Position numbers and translations under genes: made by a program. Shown here piece by piece: positions 5,621-5,766 of a stretch of DNA of 5,766 nucleotides. Numbering within the stretch: the stretch's first letter is position 1; every line of letters starts with the position of its first letter. Origin of the DNA: Cryomorphaceae bacterium (GTDB lineage: Bacteria; Bacteroidota; Bacteroidia; Flavobacteriales; Schleiferiaceae); contig DMCR01000177.1 in NCBI GenBank assembly GCA_003445735.1, forward strand, positions 1,225 to 6,990. The letters run 5' to 3'. The notes beneath the pieces were generated by a model that was not told the DNA's origin, ran no database searches, and saw only the letters and a list, made by a program, of their open reading frames with translations.

Positions 5621-5766
5621 TTAATAGGTAATGTGTAGGGTTCCTTCTTCGGTAACGACGCCGCATCTGTTTTCAGCTTCGACTTGGTAAAAGTACACAC
5701 CAGGGGTGAGAATTTCGTCATCATAATCCGCCCCCCAATCGAAGGTCGGCGCATTGGTTTCAAAGA
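5621..5766 (-). CDS. C-terminal fragment of a secreted protein with a gliding-motility/T9SS-type sorting domain
   Basis: The minus-strand frame entering from the right edge gives 47 residues to a TAA at 5621-5623. It opens FETNAPTFDWGADYDD and continues with LTPGVYFYQVEAENRCG, ending GTLHITY. The pattern (Phe-Glu-Thr-Asn, Trp-Gly, Pro-Gly-Val-Tyr-Phe-Tyr, a Cys-Gly turn, and a final short beta strand before the stop) resembles the end of the CHU_C/type B sorting domain, which directs proteins through the type IX secretion system of Bacteroidota. The rest of the protein is outside the window, so its function is unknown. The stop lies 2 nt before the arsC-like ATG, so the two are probably co-transcribed. 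The overlapping frame with many Met, Arg and Lys residues (5557-5763) is not the coding frame. Confidence 0.68.
   Translation of the reverse strand, partial: FETNAPTFDWGADYDDEILTPGVYFYQVEAENRCGVVTEEGTLHITY

Noticed and set aside
5619..5666. 16-residue basic N-terminal extension of the ArsC-like protein
   Set aside because: It would overlap the end of the upstream gene, and ArsC proteins begin directly at the beta strand containing MITVYHNP.
5557..5763. 68-codon minus-strand frame starting MKPMRRPS
   Set aside because: It overlaps both the arsC-like gene and the secreted-protein end in another frame, and its product is low-complexity in basic residues. The neighbouring frame gives a recognisable sorting-domain end.

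Overview
The window looks like ordinary chromosome from a member of the Bacteroidota, most likely Flavobacteriales or a close relative. Four things point there. Two -7 elements match the Bacteroidota consensus TAnnTTTG exactly in a divergent promoter region. Shine-Dalgarno sequences are almost absent. The adk and obgE genes are adjacent, and Obg lacks its C-terminal domain. The protein fragment at the right edge resembles the sorting domain of type IX secretion (gliding-motility-type) cargo. I cannot name a genus.

Left block (1-2281, all minus strand, transcribed right to left): adenylate kinase (adk), the ribosome-associated GTPase Obg (obgE), a PAP2-type membrane phosphatase, and the N-terminus of a CrcB/Fluc fluoride channel cut by the window edge. 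obgE and the phosphatase overlap as TAATG. The phosphatase and crcB are 5 nt apart or overlap by 10 nt, depending on the crcB start. This looks like one transcription unit, with a possible extra promoter between adk and obgE.

Middle block (2391-4903): a single-domain mannose-1-phosphate guanylyltransferase (plus strand) makes GDP-mannose for surface polysaccharides and glycans. It is divergent from adk and convergent with class II fumarase (fumC, minus strand, TCA cycle). The convergent ends are separated by 29 nt and share a perfect 9-bp hairpin that overlaps the fumC stop codon.

Right block (4904-5766): a compact divergent promoter region drives fumC leftward and a 56-aa membrane protein of unknown function rightward. 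The small gene ends at a strong A/T-flanked terminator that also faces the end of an ArsC-family reductase gene on the minus strand. That reductase starts 2 nt after the stop codon of a gene whose last 47 codons look like the C-terminus of a T9SS-secreted protein.

There are no insertion sequences, CRISPR arrays, tRNAs, rRNAs or recognisable riboswitches. No stretch above about 110 nt lacks an assigned gene. I found no convincing new multi-gene system. The least explained item is the 56-aa membrane protein with its own promoter and terminator.
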